The notes under the pieces are model-generated. The model was not told where the DNA came from. It saw only the letters and a program-made list of their open reading frames with translations, and did not search any database. The position numbers were made by a program, and so were the translations under genes. Positions 1-8,063 of a stretch of 17,534 bases of DNA are shown here, piece by piece (positions within the stretch are counted from its first letter, which is position 1; every line of letters starts with the position of its first letter). The DNA is from an uncultured Bacteriovorax sp. (GTDB lineage Bacteria > Bdellovibrionota > Bacteriovoracia > Bacteriovoracales > Bacteriovoracaceae): the NCBI GenBank assembly GCA_946482295.1, contig CAMLRB010000055.1, forward strand, positions 1 to 17,534, written 5' to 3'.

Positions 1-165
1 AACATTGAAGCAGCTCACAATGCTCTCATTGATTCATCAAAGATCGATTTCAACAATATTGCAAACTCTAGAATGGTTCTTAAACTAAAAAATGATCGCC
101 ACAATTGTTGGGGAGACTGCGCTGCAAATGCTAACGAAATTCAGACAGCAATTTCAACTTGGAAA
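1..165 (+). repeat. first copy of a duplicated cytochrome-tail module (partial module)
   Basis: These 55 codons align without gaps to the 55 codons at 1219-1383. By my manual alignment 28 of 55 residues are identical, including the block RHNCWGDC. The nucleotide sequences differ mainly at third positions, so this is an old intragenic duplication kept by selection and not a recent repeat. Confidence 0.8.
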
Positions 166-1398
166 TCTGAAAGAGAAAGACTTGCTCCTGTTGCCTCGGA
201 TCCTGAAACAGCTCTCAAAGGAAAAGTGACAAGAGAAACGGATTCGATGAGCGATTTATTAAGCCCAGAGAAGTTAATTGATACGGGTACGATTACACTC
301 ATGGCAGAAAGTGGATCTCTACGCGCTCCTATGATTAAGGCCATTGAAAACAATGTTTCCTATATCTGGGCCCCCAAAGGAACAGGAGCAAAAACACTTG
401 CAAGTACTGATGCTGGACTTGCATTCATTTCTTTCAAGTTAACTAATTCAGACTTTTATAAAGTATGGATGCTCATCAGCGCACAAGATGCTTCATCGGA
501 TTCTGTCTACGTTAAGGTTGCAGGTAGTGAAACGAAAGAGTGGCATCCAGGTGCTACCAGTGGTTTTCAATGGAAAGAAGTTAAACACACTTCATCGAAT
601 CTTGATTCTCCGTTTTACATTGCAGGAGGATCAAATCAGGGGGTTGAAATTCGGCAAAGAGATGATGGTTTAAAAATTTCAAAAGTCATTGTTACAAATG
701 AAATGAATTTTAATCCGCAGTCTGCAGCCAGTACGAAGGCCACGATTTCTTTACCAATTAATGAACTCAGTGGAGTCGCCGGTTCAACATTCGAAATAGA
801 TGTGGAAGAGTACGATATGTACAGTTACAAGTTTACTAATCCACGAGTGAAAACTTCTTCTGACTTGTATATAAAAAATCTGAAAGTGCTTGTGAATGGA
901 AGTTACAATCCACAACATGCGACTTATACAATTGTGAATAAAAAAGTTACGTCTATTGATTCAAATCTTTCAACCTATTCAATGATTGTTCTTAAAGATA
1001 AAGGAAGCGACGAAGATCGTTTCTCATTCAGCTTTGATCAGATAGCAACGACGGAACCAACAACGGTTAATCCGGCACCAACTACACCCAATCCTGCAAC
1101 ACCTCCAGTGCAGAAGTTGACATCACTCCAAGCTTTTGAACAAACTTTATATCCCCTGCTTCGCCAACGATGTGCTTCATGCCACGAAGTGAATCAAACT
1201 CCACTACATTCCTCTGCAACAGTCGGCACTGCCCATACAGCTGTCACAGAGAACACGTTGATCAATTTTAATAACATTCCGAACTCAGTTCTTTCTGTGA
1301 AATTGAAGACAGGTCGTCATAACTGTTGGGGAGATTGCAACGCCAACGCTGCTGAAGTTGAAGGCAAGATTACTATTTGGAAAAACCTTCTCCAATAA
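1..1398 (+). CDS. c-type cytochrome with internal carbohydrate-binding-like modules, 5'-truncated by the window
   Basis: The frame is open from base 1, so the gene begins upstream; the ATG at 73 is internal. A heme-attachment motif CASCH (CxxCH) lies at 1171-1185. A cytochrome-like module at the C-terminus (after about 1117) ends in RHNCWGDC (1315-1338). The same RHNCWGDC block occurs at 97-120, so the window opens inside an earlier copy whose CxxCH would be upstream. Between the copies are two beta-rich segments. Window residues about 97-232 end in RQRDDGLKISKVIVTNE, which resembles the closing REDG/DK motif of jelly-roll carbohydrate-binding domains. Residues about 240-345 form a second beta-rich segment, followed by a Pro/Thr linker (about 1045-1116) typical of exported proteins. 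The likely role is a periplasmic or surface electron-transfer protein that binds a glycan or another surface. The cytochrome call is firm; the binding-module call is a motif-level inference. It is closely followed by lspA (3-nt gap). Confidence 0.75.
   Translation, partial: NIEAAHNALIDSSKIDFNNIANSRMVLKLKNDRHNCWGDCAANANEIQTAISTWKSERERLAPVASDPETALKGKVTRETDSMSDLLSPEKLIDTGTITLMAESGSLRAPMIKAIENNVSYIWAPKGTGAKTLASTDAGLAFISFKLTNSDFYKVWMLISAQDASSDSVYVKVAGSETKEWHPGATSGFQWKEVKHTSSNLDSPFYIAGGSNQGVEIRQRDDGLKISKVIVTNEMNFNPQSAASTKATISLPINELSGVAGSTFEIDVEEYDMYSYKFTNPRVKTSSDLYIKNLKVLVNGSYNPQHATYTIVNKKVTSIDSNLSTYSMIVLKDKGSDEDRFSFSFDQIATTEPTTVNPAPTTPNPATPPVQKLTSLQAFEQTLYPLLRQRCASCHEVNQTPLHSSATVGTAHTAVTENTLINFNNIPNSVLSVKLKTGRHNCWGDCNANAAEVEGKITIWKNLLQ
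1219..1383 (+). repeat. second copy of the duplicated cytochrome-tail module
   Basis: This is the partner of the repeat at 1-165 and lies downstream of the CASCH heme motif at 1171-1185. The conserved Cys pair in CWGDC and the His before it are candidates for a disulphide and a heme ligand. That assignment is inference. Confidence 0.8.
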
Positions 1399-1401
1399 AA
1401 T

Positions 1402-2238
1402 ATGAAAAAAGGATTAATACTTTCGCTTAGCTTATTTTTTATATCCATCATTGTTGATTTGGTTTTAAAAACCAAGATGATGGATCAATTAGGATCGCAT
1501 CTCAATCGCGGTTTTATCTTTGGCTCTCTTCAGGATCTACCGGCCAGCTTAACTTTAGTCACTCTGACAAGCATTGGTGGATTTCTCGCTTTCATTTATC
1601 TTATTTTAATTGTGTTGCTTGCATCCGAGTTAGTGATGTTAAAAGCAGGATTAGGTCTACTTACTGGTGGAATACTCGGAAATGTTATTGATCGTGCCTT
1701 ACATGGCGGGACACTCGATTTCATTCCTCTTAATATTCCCTTTCTGCCAGCAGTGGTTTTTAATCCTGCAGATGTTTTCCAATGGCTAGGTGCCGGCCTG
1801 ATTGCCATTAATCTTTTTACAAAAGAAGATTCGATATGGTATCCAGACAATCAAAGAGGATTTTCATTAATTAATAGAAAAGAGCAGATCAAATTTGCTT
1901 TAAAATTTTCTGGACTCTCATTTTGCACGTGTCTGGTTATTGGACTTTTTTCATTTTCTTATTTCACCTTAACCTTACAAGCAAACAGGATTGAAAGCCG
2001 ATCAATTGTTATTGCTTTTGCTATTAGCTATGTGGCCATAACTCTTTTTTTTGCAGTTGTGACATTCATGGCCGGATTAGTGTTATCACAACGAACTGCC
2101 GGACCGCTCTACGCATTTGAAAAGTATGTTGAAGATTTACTGGCCGGAGAAGATCGTGAATTAAAACTCCGTGAAGGAGATAATTTTCGCCATCTAGAGA
2201 ATGTGGCGCAGAGACTGCGCCAGCATTTAAAAAAATAA
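1402..2238 (+). CDS. lspA: signal peptidase II (LspA) homologue fused to a two-helix HAMP-like C-terminal half
   Basis: LspA is the inner-membrane aspartyl protease that removes the signal peptide of prolipoproteins. Residues 1-145 carry the family motifs: D19 and K23 in the first membrane helix, NRGFIFG (35-41), GGILGNVIDR (89-98) and FNPAD (120-124). D97 and D124 are the expected catalytic pair. The usual family length is about 160-170 residues, but this protein has 278. The extra part has two further membrane helices (about 165-190 and 200-228) and a cytoplasmic tail QRTAGPLYAFEKYVEDLLAG...LREGDNFRHLE (about 230-266). That tail looks like the HAMP-like module found after membrane helices in sensor proteins. 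The NxGxAF motif is altered (FI where AA is usual). No clear Shine-Dalgarno precedes the ATG, which lies 3 nt after the cytochrome stop, so coupled translation is likely. The context differs from the usual ileS-lspA arrangement, so it may be an accessory copy. The stop abuts the convergent lipoprotein gene. Confidence 0.85.
   Translation: MKKGLILSLSLFFISIIVDLVLKTKMMDQLGSHLNRGFIFGSLQDLPASLTLVTLTSIGGFLAFIYLILIVLLASELVMLKAGLGLLTGGILGNVIDRALHGGTLDFIPLNIPFLPAVVFNPADVFQWLGAGLIAINLFTKEDSIWYPDNQRGFSLINRKEQIKFALKFSGLSFCTCLVIGLFSFSYFTLTLQANRIESRSIVIAFAISYVAITLFFAVVTFMAGLVLSQRTAGPLYAFEKYVEDLLAGEDRELKLREGDNFRHLENVAQRLRQHLKK
2204..2222. other. perfect 8-bp GC-rich inverted repeat at the 3' end of lspA
   Basis: TGGCGCAG (2204-2211), loop AGA, CTGCGCCA (2215-2222). 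It lies inside the last codons of lspA and 17 nt past the stop of the convergent minus-strand lipoprotein gene. Neither strand has a T-run directly after the stem, so it is not a canonical intrinsic terminator. It could stabilise or punctuate the 3' end of the minus-strand mRNA. Confidence 0.5.
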
Positions 2239-5200
2239 TTACATGATTTCAAGAACAGCTGCATTTCGATTGATCGTGAGAACTTTCAATGCTGATAAAT
2301 AACGCTCAAAAGAGTCTATGTCAGAGTATTTTGAAAGTTCCTGGACGGCCTTGTGTGCGAACTCTCCCACTTCTTTCATTCCTAACAATTGATCTGCCGG
2401 GACTGATTCCCAAATGGCCTCCGCTGTCGCTCTGTCTTTAAGAGTGGCAGGATTGTTAATAAGCTCTTTGAAAGCTTTATATTCCATCTTTTGGCCAGAC
2501 TTACTGTAAGAAACATAAAGTTTACGAGTGAGACTTTCTTCCACACGACGATAGTCTGCAAGAACTTTAAGAGCTTCAGCTCCGCTTTTTCTTCCTGCTA
2601 ACTCAGCGACTGAAAGTTGAAACCCTTTAAAAGCTCCATAAGCAGTTTCAGACTGTACGTAACGCTTAAGTTTAAGAGAACTACGCGCCTGAGCTTTGAA
2701 TGATTCGTGAACCAGACGTGCTCTTGCTGTAAAAATTCTTCTTAACGTTTGTCCTTCTGCCATTAAACTTAAAAATGGTATTTTTCTTCCTTTATAAAAA
2801 TTGAATTCTGGCATTCCTTGAACAAAGACGAAATAAGGAATCTCGCGCTTCTTTAAAGGAATATCAATAAACAACTCTGTGAGATCCTCTATATTACGAT
2901 TAATGTAAGCATTCAGTTTCCCAGGTTGGGTGCCCATTGATGCAAGCTCTTTTTCCAATCGTAAAATTGTTGCTGCGTTTTTAGCGAGAGATTCGTTTCT
3001 CATTCTTAAATACCAGTCTTTCATTCCGCTATAAACTGGAATACGTTTTCCAATTCGATCAACTGCGTTCACTTCATTCATAACTCTGATGGCCCGGTTC
3101 AATCTTTCACCAGAATAGCCCTCAATCATACGAAGCATTTCGCGTGGATTGTCCGAAAAATAATTAGTCAGTACTTTTGAAGTTTGAGCATCTATAGCTT
3201 CTTTAGTTTCTTTAACAGTTACTTTACCGACTTCCTTCTTAGCTGTTTTAAGAAGTGCAAGTTTAGCTCTTTTAATAGGATCAATGACTTTTCCTATTTG
3301 TTTCACCATCGTGTCTAAATCGATCGCCCCAGAAGTGTAGAGTTTTCTTATTTTTTCAATTTTGGTAGTGGCCGCTCCAAGTGTTTTGCTATCAAGTCCG
3401 GCGCTTTTAGAAACTGAATCTACTCCAATTAAATAGCGAGCCGCCCTAACTTCTTCCTCTTGAGTTACTGATTTGGCAGCTGCTTTAAAAGAAGTTTTCC
3501 CCGTTTGTCTCATCATAGATTGAGTCGATGCATAGACGAGCTTCGGTCCTAAACTGAGAGAACGAGTAGCCACTCCGATGAGTGGAAAAATACTAATGGC
3601 TTCAAATGCTGTCCAAGCATAACTGCGATGAACTTCATCTGAGCTCCCTGTGCTTGCGAACCCGAGATCTTCCATCACTTTGACTTTTTGAACAGACAAA
3701 TCAGATTCAACTTTTCTTTCAATCTCATTAGCCGTTAGTTTGACCTGAATTCCCAGCGATGAAAGTCCGGCCACGGCCATTACTCCACCGAGAGGAGCAC
3801 AGATACCACCAGATAATGTAGTACACGCTCCACCGACGATGATGGCGGCCATCCCCATAACACCTGAACCAATTCCCCACCACATGTCTCTCCATTCATC
3901 AGGAGACATTTCATTAATTTTTTCTAAAACTTCAGGAGGAACCGCTGGCAGTCCAGCAATTTGATTCAATTCGTTCTGCGCTTTCGTCGTTGAATAAAAA
4001 ATATTCTTAAACTCTTTTTCATTATTCAAACTCATATTACAAAAAGTTTCGAGATGACCAAGAATCTGAAGTTTACGGGCGTGTGCTGCTTGTCTTAGAA
4101 GATCTTTAAAAATCGGTTTTTTGTACGAATCATCGAGTGCGAGAAAATTTAACTTTAAACTAAATGTATTATCAATCCCATTGATTTGTGAAAACTCCTC
4201 AAAGAGTTTCTGTTGTTTCACTGGGTCTTTCAGCAAGTAAAGTTTCAGAAAGAAATCTGCAATTTTTCCTTCTACTGAAGATGAAACTTTATTAATCTCA
4301 CCTTTCGTTTTTTCACTAATAGTAATCCCAGCATTCAGCGCACTCTGTGGAGTGAGCACCGTTTTATAAGATAGATCTTCTGCGATCTGATAAAAATCTT
4401 TACTTCCACTTTTCACGCTGAAAAGTTGAGCGCCTTTTTGCTGGAATTCATCATAGATCGATTTCCAAACTTGTGATCTTTCAGAAGAAGAGAGAATTTT
4501 TCCAGCATGATTGTATGTAAGTGTTTTATCGAGACCGAGAACTTTTCCGGCCTCTTGCAATTTTTTATATTGCGTATCAACTAGTTTGTGATCACATTGG
4601 ATTTCTTTGGCATTTGGTCTGTTGCCTCTGAAATCAAAAACCGGAGGCATGCCCGCTTTTTGATATTCGAGTTGATCAAGTGCTACCATGTAACTCATTT
4701 TTAGACGCGCCCACGGATTTCCTGCGGCCATTTGTTCGAGTAAAAAGTTAAGTTCGAATGGTTTGGCTTCAGCTAGATGTTGAGTGTTGTTTCTTAAGTT
4801 CGACCAAATATAATTGAGCAGTGGATACACTTGCTGAAATTTACGCTCTTCTAATCTTCTCGTTGGGATGTATTTTTCACCTGTTCGAAACTCTGCAAGA
4901 TAGTTGGCGAGATTTTGAACTTTGTTTCCTCGGTAACAAATTTGTTTCGTCTCACTGTTTCCATTATTGACTTGATATTGACAAGCAAGATCCATGATCT
5001 GATGAATGTCGCTATATTTTGGTAAATCACGAGATTGATGAAATGTATCTGCAAGAACTTTTAAACTCCAATCTCGCCAGACAGGTGAAGAATACATTGA
5101 AGGGAAATCGATGTAGGCCTTTTTTCCTACAAATTTTTTCTTCATCTTTTCAGTAATGAGTTGAGCATAATCGACAAGACCGTGAGTCTGCATGAGTTCT

Positions 5201-6594
5201 AAAAGATAAGGAGAGAGGTTTTGTTTACCTGGATAAATTGGCTGGGTTGAACCATCACTGAGTTTAATTTCCGCAATCTCATCTTTAGGATATTCTCCTA
5301 ACATTTTTTGAAAAGTTTCACTGCCTGCGTAAGTGACAGTTTGTTTTCCAATCTTTCCTTTGAACTTTGATTGAGCTTCACCCAATTTAAAATTTAGGAT
5401 GGCCTGAAAATGAGAGACATCATCAAAATGCGGTTCAAGCCCCCCTCCCTTAGTAGGTCGAAGACTCACTTTGGCATTTTTATAATTTTCAAAAGGGATC
5501 ATTCCACTGTAGCCGTCTTTGGTCGGATCTTTACTCACGTTTTCTACGTAATAATCTAAATAAGAGATATCATCCTCTTTGTAAGTTAAACCGTGACCTG
5601 CGAGAATGTTTTCTAAGAATTGATCTCCCGCCCCTTCTTCAAAATTAAAGGCAAATTCCGCAGGCAGACTCCCATTAAAATGTGTCTGACAAGAATTCGG
5701 AATGCGAACTTTCGATTTATTTCCTAACAACGTATCGTACAAATAAACTTGCGACATCATCATATGTAATGTCATCCACTTTAAAGCAGTGACATAATTT
5801 CGTGAGGAAGGTGCTTTCAAGAGTGTCATTACATCATGACGAACAATTTCCGTTGGAGAAAACTGTAATTGGTGCATGCCGTTTGCTGTAGGTTTCACTT
5901 CCATATAGAAAGGTGAAGTTTGAGGATTAGGTCCTTGGGTAATGAGCCCCATTTCATTTTGTTCTAAAGAACTAACGAAAGCATCATTAAGAACAGGCTG
6001 AAGAGTATTGTAATATTCTTTTCCATCTTGTTCGTTGGGAACATAAGATCTTTTGATAATGACAAGATCTCTCATCGGCATGAGAACATTTTCAACATAC
6101 GCCGCTAGAAGATTGGCCCGATCTTCTGTTGAATATTTTTCATTATTAACGAGAGCAGTAATAGTGCGAAGATGTGACTTCGCTTCCATGTAGAAATAAT
6201 CAAATTCGGGATCTATCTTTTTTTGAAAGTACGTTAATGGTTTCTTTTCTTTTTCTTCTTTAATTGTGGCCTTGACCACTCTATCGAAATAACCTTCTTT
6301 CTTAATTTTTGGACATGATTTTTGCTCGAATTCATCACGGTTAATACTGAAGTTATCCTTTGAACAAGAGTCACGCTTTACAGAAGCTAGTAGTTTTTTA
6401 AAGTCTTCATCCAATTGCTCTTTACTGCATTTGGCATCTGTTTCGGAACCCATTACTCGAGCGCGATAATCCTTCAATTGTGTCAGGAGAGGATCAAAAT
6501 CCGCCGTTGAGGCCGGAGCTCGATTACCCGGTAGATTGAATGAACAAGACTCTAAAATAAGAGTCATTATAAGGAGAAGTGGTAGTGCACGCAT
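2239..6594 (-). CDS. very large exported lipoprotein of unknown function with a Gly-rich hydrophobic hairpin
   Basis: I do not recognise this 1,451-residue protein. The start at 6594 is chosen because it gives a compact lipoprotein signal, MRALPLLLIMTLILESC, with lipobox LESC and C17 as the lipidated residue. The frame stays open to 6855, but that N-terminal extension has no export signal and overlaps the divergent gene. A GGAG lies about 12 nt upstream of the ATG. Ser after the Cys is compatible with outer-membrane sorting. Most of the protein looks alpha-helical and charged, with no repeats I could detect. Residues 904-951 (3742-3885) form a long glycine/alanine-rich hydrophobic stretch with C924 and C931 flanking a short turn. 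This could be a membrane hairpin in an otherwise soluble protein. The last 450 residues are Lys/Arg-rich helices. It is divergent from the gene at 6707 and convergent, with no gap, to lspA. Whether it is structural, a secreted toxin-like factor or a predation factor cannot be told from sequence alone. Confidence 0.75.
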   Translation of the reverse strand: MRALPLLLIMTLILESCSFNLPGNRAPASTADFDPLLTQLKDYRARVMGSETDAKCSKEQLDEDFKKLLASVKRDSCSKDNFSINRDEFEQKSCPKIKKEGYFDRVVKATIKEEKEKKPLTYFQKKIDPEFDYFYMEAKSHLRTITALVNNEKYSTEDRANLLAAYVENVLMPMRDLVIIKRSYVPNEQDGKEYYNTLQPVLNDAFVSSLEQNEMGLITQGPNPQTSPFYMEVKPTANGMHQLQFSPTEIVRHDVMTLLKAPSSRNYVTALKWMTLHMMMSQVYLYDTLLGNKSKVRIPNSCQTHFNGSLPAEFAFNFEEGAGDQFLENILAGHGLTYKEDDISYLDYYVENVSKDPTKDGYSGMIPFENYKNAKVSLRPTKGGGLEPHFDDVSHFQAILNFKLGEAQSKFKGKIGKQTVTYAGSETFQKMLGEYPKDEIAEIKLSDGSTQPIYPGKQNLSPYLLELMQTHGLVDYAQLITEKMKKKFVGKKAYIDFPSMYSSPVWRDWSLKVLADTFHQSRDLPKYSDIHQIMDLACQYQVNNGNSETKQICYRGNKVQNLANYLAEFRTGEKYIPTRRLEERKFQQVYPLLNYIWSNLRNNTQHLAEAKPFELNFLLEQMAAGNPWARLKMSYMVALDQLEYQKAGMPPVFDFRGNRPNAKEIQCDHKLVDTQYKKLQEAGKVLGLDKTLTYNHAGKILSSSERSQVWKSIYDEFQQKGAQLFSVKSGSKDFYQIAEDLSYKTVLTPQSALNAGITISEKTKGEINKVSSSVEGKIADFFLKLYLLKDPVKQQKLFEEFSQINGIDNTFSLKLNFLALDDSYKKPIFKDLLRQAAHARKLQILGHLETFCNMSLNNEKEFKNIFYSTTKAQNELNQIAGLPAVPPEVLEKINEMSPDEWRDMWWGIGSGVMGMAAIIVGGACTTLSGGICAPLGGVMAVAGLSSLGIQVKLTANEIERKVESDLSVQKVKVMEDLGFASTGSSDEVHRSYAWTAFEAISIFPLIGVATRSLSLGPKLVYASTQSMMRQTGKTSFKAAAKSVTQEEEVRAARYLIGVDSVSKSAGLDSKTLGAATTKIEKIRKLYTSGAIDLDTMVKQIGKVIDPIKRAKLALLKTAKKEVGKVTVKETKEAIDAQTSKVLTNYFSDNPREMLRMIEGYSGERLNRAIRVMNEVNAVDRIGKRIPVYSGMKDWYLRMRNESLAKNAATILRLEKELASMGTQPGKLNAYINRNIEDLTELFIDIPLKKREIPYFVFVQGMPEFNFYKGRKIPFLSLMAEGQTLRRIFTARARLVHESFKAQARSSLKLKRYVQSETAYGAFKGFQLSVAELAGRKSGAEALKVLADYRRVEESLTRKLYVSYSKSGQKMEYKAFKELINNPATLKDRATAEAIWESVPADQLLGMKEVGEFAHKAVQELSKYSDIDSFERYLSALKVLTINRNAAVLEIM

Positions 6595-6706
6595 AAGTTC
6601 TTGTAACTCCACAAAAGGGTTCAGTAACTTATCGGAATAGTCAGATATTTTCTTTAATCGTCCATTTCTCCTAAACTTTTTGCAGTCATTAACCGACAAG
6701 ATCACT

Positions 6707-8062
6707 ATGACTTTTCCTAAGCCCCATTGGGTGTTCCTATTTTTCTTCGCCATCGCCCCACTCTCGCTGGACTGGAAAGAAATGCGTCCGAACGCCAGTC
6801 GTTTTCCTGCTGATACAAGCACCACGGATTGCAGAACTTTAGCTAGCAACCTCATGATGTCGAAAAATTACGAGATTAATCATGAAGCCGCATTGGTTGA
6901 TAAAAAATTAATTACGATCACAAATAAATTCGTAACTGTTCAACACCCGCGTATGGAGTGGATGAATCGTTTAAGAAAATCGCTTAATCAATCGTTGAGA
7001 AACTGGAACAATAATCGCTACCCGGCCTTTTATCTTTTTAGTGATGAAGACGTGGTTCCTCATGCGAAAAAATATTTTGAAACACTCGAACATACCGTCA
7101 CTGAACAACTTCCTTTAACTAAAGAACAAACTGAAAATAAGGCCATGGTCGAAACATGGATCAAGTCTTTTCAGGATTATCAATCTGATGTTGATAAACT
7201 TCTCGATGAGAGAATTTCTCTGCAATACAATTTAAAGCTAGTTAAAAAAATTAAGTTAAAAGATGAACCACGCGACATCAAGTTGATGATTAAACGTAAC
7301 GGGGTCATGACAGAAGAAATAATCACTCTAAGAAAAGAGGATAAAAATTTAGGTCATCTCGAGGCACGACTAAAAAAAGAAATCAAGAATCTAGATGGTG
7401 CCCGATTGCAGAATGGAAAAATCAAAGATCGAATTATTCGCCAGGCGATGCTGAAGGATATACTCACAATAGTTCATCGTGAATTAGAGTATGCTGTCAA
7501 AAATACTCCTGACGTTTCAGAAACAATGATTAAAGAACTTGAGAGTTTGGATTCCTTGATAAAGAAGGATGAATTCCAACCAACGACTTACGGAATCTAT
7601 AGAGTTACGAATAAAGTTTTTATGCGTGAAGCACTTTCCATGTCTAAACTTGATGTTCTTTATAAAAAAGTTCAGGACCCAGTTAATTCTATCAAAGATT
7701 TGTTTGCAAATTTTATCAAGAGCAGATCAGGCCCAAAAGATCCTAACGAAGCGGAAAAAATTGGAATTTTTAAAAGAGTTTACAATAAGATTACGAGCAT
7801 CACTTTAAAACAAGCGGCTTATGGTACTGGTGGTGCAGCAGTACTGGCCTATGGATTTCATCAGTATTTTTGGGTTGGACAATCCGAAAAAGCGATTGAG
7901 ATTAAAGTGAAAGAAGAATCTCTTGAAGATGCGAGTATTGAGCAATTAGATCGCACAATAGAAGAAGAAACTAAAAAGAGCGAAGGACATTCTCAGGTCA
8001 TTGAAGTGACAATAGACGAGCTCACAAATGAAATTGTGAACCCGCCATTTTTTTCTCGTTAA
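6707..8062 (+). CDS. helical membrane-associated protein of unknown function, divergent from the giant lipoprotein
   Basis: Not recognised. From the ATG at 6707 the protein has 451 residues. The N-terminus has a hydrophobic run WVFLFFFAIAPLSL that could be a signal peptide or anchor. The body is charged and helical, with a likely coiled coil at about 195-260. A second hydrophobic segment (about 370-390, 7814-7876) has a GTGGAAVLAYG core and is followed by a Glu-rich tail. The start is uncertain. No Shine-Dalgarno precedes 6707. The alternative ATG at 6782 has GGAAAG just upstream but would remove the N-terminal hydrophobic segment, and an in-frame TTG at 6680 is also possible. It shares a short divergent intergenic region (about 112 bp) with the giant lipoprotein gene, which suggests joint regulation and perhaps a shared envelope function. 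Its stop lies 1 nt from the convergent fadD stop. Confidence 0.65.
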   Translation: MTFPKPHWVFLFFFAIAPLSLDWKEMRPNASRFPADTSTTDCRTLASNLMMSKNYEINHEAALVDKKLITITNKFVTVQHPRMEWMNRLRKSLNQSLRNWNNNRYPAFYLFSDEDVVPHAKKYFETLEHTVTEQLPLTKEQTENKAMVETWIKSFQDYQSDVDKLLDERISLQYNLKLVKKIKLKDEPRDIKLMIKRNGVMTEEIITLRKEDKNLGHLEARLKKEIKNLDGARLQNGKIKDRIIRQAMLKDILTIVHRELEYAVKNTPDVSETMIKELESLDSLIKKDEFQPTTYGIYRVTNKVFMREALSMSKLDVLYKKVQDPVNSIKDLFANFIKSRSGPKDPNEAEKIGIFKRVYNKITSITLKQAAYGTGGAAVLAYGFHQYFWVGQSEKAIEIKVKEESLEDASIEQLDRTIEEETKKSEGHSQVIEVTIDELTNEIVNPPFFSR

Positions 8063-8063
8063 T

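Noticed and set aside
73..1398. Cytochrome gene beginning at the ATG at 73
   Set aside because: The frame is open to base 1, and the repeat unit shared with 1219-1383 already starts before 73, so the true start lies outside the window.
6654..6672. Three-codon leader frame (ATG GAC GAT TAA) with AGGAG on the minus strand upstream of the giant lipoprotein gene
   Set aside because: The Shine-Dalgarno is only 2 nt from the ATG, too close for normal initiation, and a three-codon frame is easily a chance match.
6595..6855. N-terminal extension of the giant lipoprotein gene up to 6855
   Set aside because: It would bury the lipobox signal peptide 88 residues into the protein and overlap the divergent gene. 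The extension shows no export signal or family-like sequence.
8022..8054. Possible terminator at the end of the plus-strand gene (TCACAA/TTGTGA followed by a T7 run)
   Set aside because: The stem is only 6 bp and AT-rich, and the T-run starts about 8 nt after it, so it does not fit an intrinsic terminator.
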